Assembly: GCF_017848645.1 (NCBI RefSeq)
Contig: NZ_JAFEIF010000069.1
Span: 30,608-94,607, forward strand
DNA: 64,000 nt
Origin: Limnohabitans sp.
Lineage (GTDB): Bacteria > Pseudomonadota > Gammaproteobacteria > Burkholderiales > Burkholderiaceae_C
Reading direction: 5' to 3'
Under the pieces are notes generated by a model. It did no database searches and was not told the origin of the DNA. It worked only from the letters and a program-made list of their open reading frames with translations. Position 1 is the first letter of the stretch. The number at the start of each line of letters is the position of its first letter. Shown in pieces: positions 18,069-25,529 of this stretch. A program made the translations under genes and the position numbers.

Positions 18069-18278
18069 TCACTTGTCAATCACCCACTGAATGACCCCCT
18101 TCGCCACAAAACCCAACATGCCAAAAGCCAGGCCCAGAAAGATGACAAAGGTGCCGAATTTGCCGGCTTTGGACTCCCAGGCCAGCTGCAAGACGATGAA
18201 CAGCATGTAGAGCATGAAAGCGCTCACACCAATGGTCAGGCCGAACCAGGCGAATTGCTCTTCTGTGAAATTCCACAT
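18069..18278 (-). CDS. DUF2788 small membrane protein
   Basis: A 69-residue protein starting MWNFTEEQFAWFGLTIGV with two hydrophobic segments (about 11-31 and 42-65) separated by the short polar stretch WESKAGKFG. The pattern fits the uncharacterised DUF2788 family of proteobacterial membrane proteins. The ATG at 18278 overlaps the TGA of the upstream DUF2189 gene (TGATG), so the two are translationally coupled. Function unknown. Confidence 0.85.
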   Translation of the reverse strand: MWNFTEEQFAWFGLTIGVSAFMLYMLFIVLQLAWESKAGKFGTFVIFLGLAFGMLGFVAKGVIQWVIDK

Positions 18279-19159
18279 CACACAGCCTCCTGCCGGGGCA
18301 TGCGCTCGGGCACATCATGGGTGTCCACCAAATCGCGGTAGGCATGCCAGGACGCGTGGCCCAGCATGGGCACGATCACGATCAGGCCAATGAACAGACT
18401 CAAAATGCCCACCATGCTCAAACCCATGATCAAAAATGCCCACAGCACCATGGGCATGGGATGGGTCAGGACCACTTTCCAGCTGGTCAGCACGGCTTGG
18501 AGGGTGTTGAGTTGGCGGTCGAGCAGCAAAGGCATGGCCACCACGCTGGAAGCAAAAACCGGCGCGGCCATCAGGCCGCCCAGCGCCAGCCACAGCTCAA
18601 ACAGGTAACTGTCCGGGCTCAGCACCACATGGCGAATGAAATCCATGGGGGTGTGGACAGGCACCGGGGCCAGCAAAGTGATCAGGGCCGATGACGTCAA
18701 AACCCAGCCCGTGCCCGCCAGGCCCAGCAACAAGCCAAAACGCACCAGACACCAGTAACTCACAGGCTCGTTGTTCTGCAGCGTCTGCCATTGCGTCCAG
18801 GTCTTGAACAAAAGCCGCAGGTTCACGGCCTCGTTTCTTTCGATGGCGCGGCTCATGGCATACAAACTGGTCGCCAACACCGGAGCAACAACCAGAAAAC
18901 CCGACACCGCGCTGGCAAGCAACCAAAAACGGTCGTGCGCCAGCCAAGTGATCAGCCCACCACCCATGGCCATGAGCAGGCCATGGGCCAGGCTCAGCCA
19001 CGGTGAATGGCAAATGTCTTTCAGACCCAAATAAAGCCAATACAGGGGTTGCTTGCCGTCAATGGGCAAAACGCAGGGCAAATTCAAGCGCCCGCGCCTT
19101 GTTGACGAGTCGGGCGTTGAGTTGGGGGAATGTTGTGGAGGTGGGGAAGCGTGTGTCAT
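18278..19159 (-). CDS. DUF2189 membrane protein
   Basis: The 293-residue product has a polar, proline-rich N-terminus (about 1-35) followed by roughly six membrane segments, with SLYAMSRAIERNEAVNLR in the first half and a Met- and Leu-rich C-terminal part, the general layout of the DUF2189 family. The function of the family is unknown. The ATG at 19159 is chosen over a longer open frame. A perfect FNR-type box lies 35 bp upstream of the start, which suggests induction at low oxygen. It is coupled to the DUF2788 gene downstream. Confidence 0.82.
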   Translation of the reverse strand: MTHASPPPQHSPNSTPDSSTRRGRLNLPCVLPIDGKQPLYWLYLGLKDICHSPWLSLAHGLLMAMGGGLITWLAHDRFWLLASAVSGFLVVAPVLATSLYAMSRAIERNEAVNLRLLFKTWTQWQTLQNNEPVSYWCLVRFGLLLGLAGTGWVLTSSALITLLAPVPVHTPMDFIRHVVLSPDSYLFELWLALGGLMAAPVFASSVVAMPLLLDRQLNTLQAVLTSWKVVLTHPMPMVLWAFLIMGLSMVGILSLFIGLIVIVPMLGHASWHAYRDLVDTHDVPERMPRQEAV

Positions 19160-19193
19160 GCAACCAAGCTTATCCACCCGGCGATTTGAGAAT

Positions 19194-19207
19194 TTGACCT
19201 GTATCAA
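19194..19207. promoter_or_regulatory. FNR/Anr-type box upstream of the DUF2189 gene
   Basis: TTGAC-CTGT-ATCAA matches the FNR/Anr consensus (TTGAY-N4-RTCAA) at every defined position. It is centred about 41 bp upstream of the DUF2189 start codon, an activating distance if transcription starts near the ATG. Confidence 0.7.
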
Positions 19208-19212
19208 ATGGC

Positions 19213-19235
19213 AAAAGGCTGCCAAGCAGCCTTTT
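19213..19235 (-). terminator. Intrinsic terminator after the Spy-like gene
   Basis: AAAAGGCTG and CAGCCTTTT form a perfect 9-bp stem with a 5-nt loop. Flanking A- and T-runs allow termination in both directions. It lies 50 nt past the stop of the leftward Spy-like gene. Confidence 0.75.
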
Positions 19236-19284
19236 GGATTCAAACCAAGCACTCAGAACTTGGTCAGATGGTGATGGTGTGGAC

Positions 19285-19770
19285 TCAGTGGTGGCCGTGA
19301 CCGCCTTGGTGTTTCATGGCGTGCATGCCAGAGCCTTTCATCATGCGGGCGGTTTCCTGGTCAAACACCTGCTTTTGGTCAGCGCTCAAGGTGGCGTAAA
19401 AAGCCTTGGTCGCATCGGCGCGTTGTTGCATGTGCGCGTCGCGTTGGGCTTTCATGGCTTGCATCATGTCCAGGCGTTCGGGCGTGGTCATCTGTTCAAA
19501 AGTTGCACGTTCGGGCCGCGCCATGCGGGCAGGGTGCTGCATGGACTGGGTGAAAGTGTTCCACGCGGGTTCTTGAGCCGCTTGCAAGTTCAATTTGGAC
19601 TTGAGCTCAGTCAAGTGTTGCGTATGCCGCTCAGCTTTGTGCTCGCGCATTTTCTCTATGCGGCCAGCACGGGCGTTGTCGGCAGGCGCTGTGGTGTTTT
19701 GGGCCAAGGCCAGACCGGTCAAACCGGCCATCAAGGCCGTGGCTATCAAAGTGGTGCGAATCGATTTCAT
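19285..19770 (-). CDS. Spy/CpxP-like periplasmic protein with His-rich tail
   Basis: The 161-residue product begins with a signal peptide (MKSIRTTLIATALMAGLTGLALA, cleavage after ALA) and continues as a charged helical protein with LTELKSKLNLQAAQEPAW and LSADQKQVFDQ, the LTxxQ-type segments of the Spy/CpxP family of periplasmic chaperones. The last part, GSGMHAMKHQGGHGHH, is rich in His and Met and could bind metal. It lies upstream of copper genes on the same strand, separated from DUF2892 by a stem-loop. A role in periplasmic copper or envelope stress is inferred only from context. Confidence 0.8.
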   Translation of the reverse strand: MKSIRTTLIATALMAGLTGLALAQNTTAPADNARAGRIEKMREHKAERHTQHLTELKSKLNLQAAQEPAWNTFTQSMQHPARMARPERATFEQMTTPERLDMMQAMKAQRDAHMQQRADATKAFYATLSADQKQVFDQETARMMKGSGMHAMKHQGGHGHH

Positions 19771-19817
19771 GGAAACATCCTTTGGTTGATGGGATGTCTG
19801 CAGTGTGATTCGCCCAT

Positions 19818-19840
19818 GTATCCGGGCTGTGCCCGGATGC
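19818..19840 (-). terminator. Stem-loop between the DUF2892 and Spy-like genes
   Basis: ATCCGGGC-TGT-GCCCGGAT is a perfect 8-bp stem, extendable by a G-T and a G-C pair, located 17-39 nt past the DUF2892 stop on the minus strand. It lacks a T-run, so it may be a weak terminator or an mRNA-stabilising hairpin. Confidence 0.5.
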
Positions 19841-19856
19841 TGCTGATTTGTAAAGA

Positions 19857-20051
19857 TCAGGTGTTTTTATTCTTGCAGGTGTTGATGCCCAGCAAGCTGT
19901 AAGGCGGGCACCACCCCACCAAGCCTGTGGCCAAAGGCACCAGGCCCAGCCAGCCCCAAACGCCCACGGTGCCTGTGGCGGCCAGTGCGATCAGGACAAG
20001 ACCGCCCACGATGCGGATGATGCGTTCGATGTTGCCAATATTTTTGGTCAT
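19857..20051 (-). CDS. DUF2892 (YgaP-type transmembrane) protein
   Basis: A 64-residue protein starting MTKNIGNIERIIRIVGG with two hydrophobic segments and the ending GWCPPYSLLGINTCK, characteristic of the DUF2892 inner-membrane family also fused to rhodanese in YgaP. Two cysteines are present (GWCPP and NTCK). The ATG at 20051 is preferred; ten upstream codons are open. It follows the copZ-like gene by 26 nt. Function unknown. Confidence 0.85.
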   Translation of the reverse strand: MTKNIGNIERIIRIVGGLVLIALAATGTVGVWGWLGLVPLATGLVGWCPPYSLLGINTCKNKNT

Positions 20052-20077
20052 GTGAAACTCCCTGGTGGTTAAAAAAC

Positions 20078-20275
20078 TCAAGCGCTGACGCGGTAACCTT
20101 CATCGGCAATGGCTTGGGCCAAAGCTTCGCGGTTTTTTTCTGAATCCACTTGCACGCTGTTGTGTGTGCGGTCGATCACAACCTTGGCCTGTGCATCCAA
20201 AGACAATAAAGCCTTGGTGACTGCTTTTTCGCAGTGGCCACACGTCATGCCTTCAACGGTGAAAATTTGGTTCAT
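20078..20275 (-). CDS. CopZ-like heavy-metal-associated copper chaperone
   Basis: The 65-residue product starts MNQIFTVEGMTCGHCEKAVT, an HMA fold with the GMTCxHC metal-binding loop, and ends GYRVSA. Such proteins carry Cu(I) in the cytoplasm and deliver it to a P-type ATPase or a regulator. It is divergent from copA across a 76-bp spacer, so the two probably share control. Confidence 0.92.
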   Translation of the reverse strand: MNQIFTVEGMTCGHCEKAVTKALLSLDAQAKVVIDRTHNSVQVDSEKNREALAQAIADEGYRVSA

Positions 20276-20303
20276 GATGCATCCTCTCCAATGAACTGAA
20301 CAC

Positions 20304-20317
20304 GACCCGTTAGGGTC
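20304..20317. promoter_or_regulatory. Possible operator between copZ and copA
   Basis: GACCC-GTTA-GGGTC is an interrupted palindrome in the copZ/copA spacer. Its position suits a metal-responsive regulator such as a CueR-type protein, but no well-formed promoter with 19-bp spacing was found around it and no such regulator gene is nearby. Confidence 0.35.
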
Positions 20318-20351
20318 TGGTCTGAGCATAGACCATCCAGGACTACATGCC

Positions 20352-22559
20352 ATGACGCAGATCAAGATTGAACCCCCCATCACCTACGACATCGGCATCG
20401 GCGGCATGACCTGCGCATCATGTGTGGCGCGCGTCGAAAAAGCCCTGAAAAAATTGCCCGGTGTGCTCAGCGCCACGGTCAACCTGGCCACCGAATCGGC
20501 CAGCATCGAAGTGGCATCAAGCGATGTGACCGACGCACGCCTGCGCCGTGCGGTGCGCGACGCCGGGTACGAGCCCCGCACACCCGAAGCACAAGCCGAT
20601 GCAGGCCGTGAATCACCATGGGCAGGCTTCATGCCGGTCGGTGTGGGTCTGCTGCTGACCACGCCATTGGTCCTGCCCATGCTGGCCGAGCTGTGGGGCC
20701 AGCACTGGATGCTGCCCGCTTGGGTTCAGTTTGCGCTGGCCACGCCCGTGCAGTTTGTGTTGGGCGCACGCTTTTACAAAGCCGGTTGGCATGCGGTGAA
20801 GGCGCTCACGGGCAACATGGATTTGCTGGTGTCCTTGGGCACCACCGCAGGCTGGGCCTTGTCGGTGTGGTTGTGGCTCACGGCGCATGAGGGGCATGCG
20901 CCGCACCTGTACTTTGAAGGCTCGGCCGTGGTCATCACTTTGGTGCTGCTCGGCAAATGGCTGGAGACGCGTGCCAAGCGCCAGACCACCGAGGCGATTC
21001 GGGCCTTGCATGCCTTGCGCCCGGACAAAGCCCATTGGTTGGGCGACGACGGCGAAGTCGATGTGCCTGTGGACGAAATCCTGGTGGGTGACCAGATTGT
21101 GGTGCGGCCCGGCGAGCGTTTTCCACTGGACGGCGAACTGGTCGAAGGCCAAACCCAGGTGGACGAATCCATGCTGACCGGTGAGCCCTTGCCCGTGGCC
21201 AAGGTACCGGGTGCGGCCTTGACGGGCGGCTCGATCAATGGCGAAGGGCGAGTGCTCATGCGCGTCACGGCCGTGGGCCACGAAACCGTGCTCTCACACA
21301 TCATCCGCTTGGTCGAAGACGCACAAGCGGCCAAAGCGCCCATTCAGCGGTTGGTGGACAAAGTGGCCGAAGTGTTTGTGCCCGTGGTGCTGGTGATCGC
21401 CCTGCTCACCTTGGGGGCGTGGATGGCAACGGGCGCCGATTTTGAAACCGCCCTGATCCACGCGGTGGCCGTGCTCGTCATTGCCTGCCCTTGCGCCCTG
21501 GGCTTGGCCACGCCTGTGGCCATCATGGCGGGTACGGGTGTGGCGGCCAAACACGGCATCTTGATCAAAGACGTGCAGGCGTTGGAATTGGCGCACCGCG
21601 TGCAAACCGTGGCCTTTGACAAAACCGGCACGCTCACCGTGGGCCAACCGCGCTTGCTGGCCCATGTGCCCGCGCCCGGGCTCGACGCGCTAACGGCTTT
21701 GGCCCTGGCCGCACGCGTGCAAAGCGGCAGTGAACACCCCTTGGCGCGTGCGGTGGTCAGCGCCGCAGAAAAGCAGGGCCTGTCAGGCCCCACCGCGCAA
21801 GACCTGCAGGCCGTGCCCGGCAAGGGCGTGTTGGCCAAGGTAGATGGACGGCGGCTGATGCTGGGCAGTTTGCGCTGGCTACAAGAAGAAGGTCTGGACA
21901 TCGGCATGTGGCAACCAGACATCAACGCCTTGCAGGGACAAGGCGCGAGTCTGTCTGCCTTGGCCGAGCGCACCGATGCAGGTTTGCACGCCCTGCTGCT
22001 CATGGGTTTTGGCGACGAACCCAAAGCGGGCGCTGCACAAGCCTTGACCGCGCTGCGCGATCGCGGCCTGAAGTTGGTGATGATTTCGGGCGACAACCAA
22101 GCCGCCGCCGAAGCCATGGCCCGCCGCCTGGGCTTACGCCCCGAAGCCGGAGAAGTGCTGGCCAATGTGCTGCCCGGCGACAAGTCGGCGCAGGTCCAAA
22201 AACTGCGTGCGGGTGGCCAGGTGGTGGCCATGGTGGGCGACGGGGTAAACGACGCGCCTGCCTTGGCCGCCGCCGATGTGGGCATGGCCATGGGCAACGG
22301 CACCGATGTGGCCATGCACGCGGCCGGCATTACCCTCATGCGCGGCGAAGTGGCTTTGGTGGGCGCGGCACTCGACATCTCGGCCCGTACCGTGGCCAAG
22401 ATCCGGCAAAACCTGTTTTGGGCCTTTGCCTACAACGTGGCCGGCATCCCTTTGGCCGCCTTGGGTTACCTCAACCCCATGATGGCGGGCGCGGCCATGG
22501 CGCTCAGCTCGGTCAGTGTCATGGCCAATGCCCTGCTGCTCAAGCGCTGGAAACCCTGA
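20352..22559 (+). CDS. copA: Copper-translocating P1B-type ATPase CopA
   Basis: A 735-residue inner-membrane pump that exports Cu(I) at the cost of ATP. Visible elements in order: one HMA domain with GMTCASC (C21, C24), four membrane helices (about 92-210), the actuator motif MLTGEP near 276, helices with the Cu-binding CPC (C379, C381), the phosphorylated D423 in DKTGTLT, the SEHPLA His-Pro motif near 460, [10 protein letters not shown] near 630 and two final helices. Length with a single HMA domain is normal. It could equally supply copper to a cbb3-type oxidase (CcoI role); the linked copZ favours detoxification. Confidence 0.95.
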   Translation: MTQIKIEPPITYDIGIGGMTCASCVARVEKALKKLPGVLSATVNLATESASIEVASSDVTDARLRRAVRDAGYEPRTPEAQADAGRESPWAGFMPVGVGLLLTTPLVLPMLAELWGQHWMLPAWVQFALATPVQFVLGARFYKAGWHAVKALTGNMDLLVSLGTTAGWALSVWLWLTAHEGHAPHLYFEGSAVVITLVLLGKWLETRAKRQTTEAIRALHALRPDKAHWLGDDGEVDVPVDEILVGDQIVVRPGERFPLDGELVEGQTQVDESMLTGEPLPVAKVPGAALTGGSINGEGRVLMRVTAVGHETVLSHIIRLVEDAQAAKAPIQRLVDKVAEVFVPVVLVIALLTLGAWMATGADFETALIHAVAVLVIACPCALGLATPVAIMAGTGVAAKHGILIKDVQALELAHRVQTVAFDKTGTLTVGQPRLLAHVPAPGLDALTALALAARVQSGSEHPLARAVVSAAEKQGLSGPTAQDLQAVPGKGVLAKVDGRRLMLGSLRWLQEEGLDIGMWQPDINALQGQGASLSALAERTDAGLHALLLMGFGDEPKAGAAQALTALRDRGLKLVMISGDNQAAAEAMARRLGLRPEAGEVLANVLPGDKSAQVQKLRAGGQVVAMVGDGVNDAPALAAADVGMAMGNGTDVAMHAAGITLMRGEVALVGAALDISARTVAKIRQNLFWAFAYNVAGIPLAALGYLNPMMAGAAMALSSVSVMANALLLKRWKP

Positions 22560-22571
22560 AGGCGCATTTTC

Positions 22572-22585
22572 TTGACGTGCGTCAT
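22572..22585. promoter_or_regulatory. FNR/Anr-like box upstream of the hemerythrin gene
   Basis: TTGAC-GTGC-GTCAT matches the FNR/Anr consensus at nine of ten defined positions and lies 57 bp upstream of the hemerythrin ATG. Confidence 0.45.
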
Positions 22586-22608
22586 GACGGGTCGTGCCAC
22601 AAAAGCGC

Positions 22609-22628
22609 AAAGTGAAAGCATTCACTTT
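22609..22628. promoter_or_regulatory. 8-bp palindrome just upstream of the hemerythrin ribosome binding site
   Basis: AAAGTGAA-AGCA-TTCACTTT is a perfect inverted repeat ending 13 nt before the hemerythrin start and directly before its GGAG. It could be an operator or an mRNA hairpin that controls translation; the regulator is not identifiable. Confidence 0.45.
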
Positions 22629-22641
22629 TCGGAGAGTTTTC

Positions 22642-23223
22642 ATGCAACGCCACAGTGCCCTTCAGACCATCCGCGACGAGCACGCGAGTTTGGCCGCCAT
22701 GCTGCAATCCATGCGGCTCATGGTGCAAAAAGGGCCGTCCGACAACCGACGCCAATTCTTTGACGTGCTGCGCGGCATGCTGTTTTACATCGACGAATTC
22801 CCGGAGCGCCTGCACCACCCCAAAGAGTCGAACCTGCTGTTTCCCAAAGTCGTGAAGCTCGCCCCCAAAGTCATGGGGGCTGTGGACAAGCTCGAACGCG
22901 ACCACATGCGCAGCGAAAAAGCCGCCCGCGAACTGCAGCACCTGCTGCTGGCGTGGGAGCTGTTAGGCCCCAGCAGACGCACCGCGTTTGAAGAAGCCGT
23001 GGGCCATTACATCGACGCTTACCTGGAGCACATGACCCTGGAAGAAAACGTCATCCTGCCCGAAGCCGAGCGCTGCTTTTCAGACGAAGACTGGCTCTTG
23101 CTGAACGAGGCATTTGCTGAAAACGCCGACCCGCTCACGGGCCATTACCCGCCCACAGAGGCCTACGAAAAACTCTTCAGCCTGATCGTTACACGCGCAC
23201 CCTCACCCATTGGCTTGGGCTGA
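22642..23223 (+). CDS. Hemerythrin-domain (HHE) protein
   Basis: A 193-residue four-helix protein. The iron-ligand residues of the hemerythrin fold are apparent: His in IRDEHASL near 13, His and Glu in LHHPKESNLLFP near 57, His in ERDHMRSEK near 90 and HMTLEENVILP near 130. Such proteins bind O2 or NO through a di-iron centre and are often under low-oxygen control. The ATG at 22642 is preceded by GGAGAGTTTTC. It lies 82 nt after copA, with an FNR-like box and a palindrome in between. Confidence 0.9.
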   Translation: MQRHSALQTIRDEHASLAAMLQSMRLMVQKGPSDNRRQFFDVLRGMLFYIDEFPERLHHPKESNLLFPKVVKLAPKVMGAVDKLERDHMRSEKAARELQHLLLAWELLGPSRRTAFEEAVGHYIDAYLEHMTLEENVILPEAERCFSDEDWLLLNEAFAENADPLTGHYPPTEAYEKLFSLIVTRAPSPIGLG

Positions 23224-23239
23224 GGGCCGTGCCAGAGAT

Positions 23240-24364
23240 TCAAGCCTCTGACAAGCGCGGGTAGTCGGTGTACCCCGCATCGCCCCCGCCGTAAAAAGTG
23301 GCGCGGTCGGGCGTGTTGAAGGGGCCGCCTTGGCGCAGCCGTGCACCCAGGTCGGGGTTGGCAATGAAGGGGCGACCAAAGGCGATCAGGTCTGCACCGC
23401 TGGCCAAAGACTGCGCGGCCAAGGTCAGGTCGTAGCCGTTGTTGAGCATCCACGCGCCCCGCCCGCCCGCTTGGGTGTAGGCCTGGCGCAAAGCGGCGTA
23501 GTCAAACGGCAATTCGCCTTGCTGGTGGTCACGGGCCGCGCCCGTAGAGCCTTCAATCACATGCAAGAAGGCCAAATCCAGGGGGGCCAACAAACGCACC
23601 ACATGCTCAAACAGCGGCTGGGGCTGGTCGTCGCTCACGCCGTTGGCGGGCGTCACGGGCGACAGGCGGATGCCCGTGCGCGGGCCACCAATTTCGGCCA
23701 CGATGCCTTGCATCACCTCTTGCAAAAAGCGGGCGCGGTTTTCGACCGAGCCGCCATACGCGTCGCTGCGGTGGTTGCTGCTGCTGCGCAAAAACTGGTC
23801 GATCAGGTAGCCATTGGCCGCGTGCACTTCCACACCGTCAAACCCGGCGGCAATGGCGTTGGCCGCAGCGCGGCGGTAGTCTTGCACGATGCCCGGCAGC
23901 TCGGCCGCGTCGAGCGCACGCGGCGCGGACACGGGCAAAAACTTGGCCTGGCCGTCGACCAGCAGCACGGTCTTGGTTTCGGCCGTGAGGGCCGAGGGTG
24001 CCACAGGCGCTGCGCCACCGGGCTGCAAGCTGGTGTGCGACACACGGCCCACATGCCACAGCTGCATCACGATCTTGCCGCCTTCGGCGTGCACCGCATC
24101 GGTGACCTGCTTCCAAGAAGCGACTTGTTCGGCACTCCAGATGCCGGGCACATCGGCATAGCCCTGGCCCTGGTGGCTGATGGCCGTGGCCTCGGTGACG
24201 ATCAGACCTGCCCCCGTGGCCGGGTTGGCGCGTTGGCGGTAATAAGTGGCCATGCGGGCGTTGGCCAGCGAGCCAGGTGCGCGGTTGCGCGTGAGCGGGG
24301 CCATCACGATGCGTGAGGCCAAAGCGATGCTGCCGACCTGGCAGGGTTCAAACAAAGAGCGCAT
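23240..24364 (-). CDS. Old Yellow Enzyme-type alkene reductase (NADH:flavin oxidoreductase)
   Basis: A 374-residue FMN-dependent enzyme that reduces activated C=C bonds or nitro esters with NAD(P)H. Motifs of the NemA/OYE branch are present: MRSLFEPCQVG at the start, RIVMAPLTRNRA, QLWHVGRVSH with the active-site His, GFDGVEVHAANGYLIDQFL with the substrate-binding His-Ala-Asn, SNHRSDAYGGSVENRARF, and the C-terminal FGRPFIANPDL. ATG at 24364 follows AAGGACCCC. It lies 7 nt downstream of the class II aldolase gene and is probably co-transcribed with it. Confidence 0.94.
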   Translation of the reverse strand: MRSLFEPCQVGSIALASRIVMAPLTRNRAPGSLANARMATYYRQRANPATGAGLIVTEATAISHQGQGYADVPGIWSAEQVASWKQVTDAVHAEGGKIVMQLWHVGRVSHTSLQPGGAAPVAPSALTAETKTVLLVDGQAKFLPVSAPRALDAAELPGIVQDYRRAAANAIAAGFDGVEVHAANGYLIDQFLRSSSNHRSDAYGGSVENRARFLQEVMQGIVAEIGGPRTGIRLSPVTPANGVSDDQPQPLFEHVVRLLAPLDLAFLHVIEGSTGAARDHQQGELPFDYAALRQAYTQAGGRGAWMLNNGYDLTLAAQSLASGADLIAFGRPFIANPDLGARLRQGGPFNTPDRATFYGGGDAGYTDYPRLSEA

Positions 24365-24371
24365 GGGGTCC

Positions 24372-25157
24372 TTAATGGGTGTAATCGGGGCTTTCGCGTT
24401 GCAGCTTGCGCAGCAGCGAAGGCCAAACAAACGCGCCGCCCAAGCCACCGGTTTGCACCCGCATGGCGTTGGCCACGCCGTTCAAAATTTGCGGGTCCAC
24501 AGCCGTCAAGTCTTTGGGGCCGGCTTGCCCCGCCAGCGCATCGACCTGGATGCGGCAGGTGTTCTCAAAGGTGTACATCGACAAGAACGCATCGGCTATG
24601 GTTTTGCCCACGGTGAGCAAGCCGTGGTTGCGCAGCATCAGGTAATTGGCCTCGCCCAAATCGGCCTGCAGGCGCAGCTTTTCTTCGTCGCGAATGGCCA
24701 CGCCCTCGTAGCCATGGTAGGCCAGCGAGGCCAGCACAAAGGTGCTTTGCTGGCTGATGGGCAGCACGCCGTGCGCCTGCGCGCTCACGGCCACCCCGGC
24801 GCGGGTGTGGGTGTGCAGCACACAGCCGGCATCCGGCCGCGCCTCGTGCACCGCGCTGTGGATCACAAAGCCCGCCGGGTTGACCGGGAAGGGGCTGTCG
24901 TGCAGCTTGTTGCACTGCATGTCCACCTTCACCAGGCTGGACGCGGTGATCTCGTCAAACATCAGGCCGTAGGGGTTGATCAAAAACTGATGGTCTTTGC
25001 CCGCCACCGACTCGGGCAGCTTGGCGCTGATGTGGGTGAACACCAGATCGCTCCACCCGTACAGCGCCACCAGCCGGTAACAAGCGGCCAAGTCCAGCCG
25101 CAGCTGCCATTCGTCGGGGTGAACGCTGTCTTTTAAGGAAAGAATCTCAAACGCCAT
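24372..25157 (-). CDS. Class II aldolase/adducin-family protein
   Basis: A 261-residue protein of the zinc-dependent fuculose-1-phosphate aldolase/adducin fold. The metal ligands appear as HTHTRAGVAVS near 115 and a later His in RNHGLL near 177; a conserved LINPYGLMFDEITAS region lies near 60. Substrate is unknown; many members of this length in Comamonadaceae are unassigned. GGAGCACAGCC precedes the ATG. It leads a two-gene operon with the OYE-type gene and is the last core gene before the low-GC segment. Confidence 0.9.
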   Translation of the reverse strand: MAFEILSLKDSVHPDEWQLRLDLAACYRLVALYGWSDLVFTHISAKLPESVAGKDHQFLINPYGLMFDEITASSLVKVDMQCNKLHDSPFPVNPAGFVIHSAVHEARPDAGCVLHTHTRAGVAVSAQAHGVLPISQQSTFVLASLAYHGYEGVAIRDEEKLRLQADLGEANYLMLRNHGLLTVGKTIADAFLSMYTFENTCRIQVDALAGQAGPKDLTAVDPQILNGVANAMRVQTGGLGGAFVWPSLLRKLQRESPDYTH

Positions 25158-25529
25158 GGCTGTGCTCCGCAGGTCTGCAAAAGAGATTTAGCTTAGCGGC
25201 AACCGGGGTGGGGGGATGACTTGTTGGTGACTGAGAAGTCTCGCGCCTGGCGCGCAGCACGCTGCAGGTGCTGGAGACTGGCCGGGAATGCATCGAGCGC
25301 TATTTCATCAGCTCGCGCATAAATAGGCGCTGGTGCTTACGGGTAAAGCGGTCCTTCTGCAACCTGGAGCGTTTCGGCAGGCTCCTCGACTTCGATGCCA
25401 TTGAAGTGAATTATTGATTAAATTCTAGTAATTATGGGTTAGATTATGACTTAAAATTATTTGCAGCAAATCGAAGGTTTCTCGACTTTGCAGTGTCCTT
25501 TTTAACGTGCAGCAGTAGAAAATCAATTG
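25158..25529. other. Gene-poor junction between core genome and low-GC segment
   Basis: This 372-bp stretch holds no convincing gene. Its first part (to about 25,420) is GC-rich and keeps a reading frame on the plus strand that ends at a TGA near 25,415 (ending FDAIEVNY) but has no start or recognisable family, so it may be the tail of a lost gene. After that the base composition drops sharply and the low-GC genes begin. No tRNA, integrase or clear direct repeat is visible. Confidence 0.4.
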
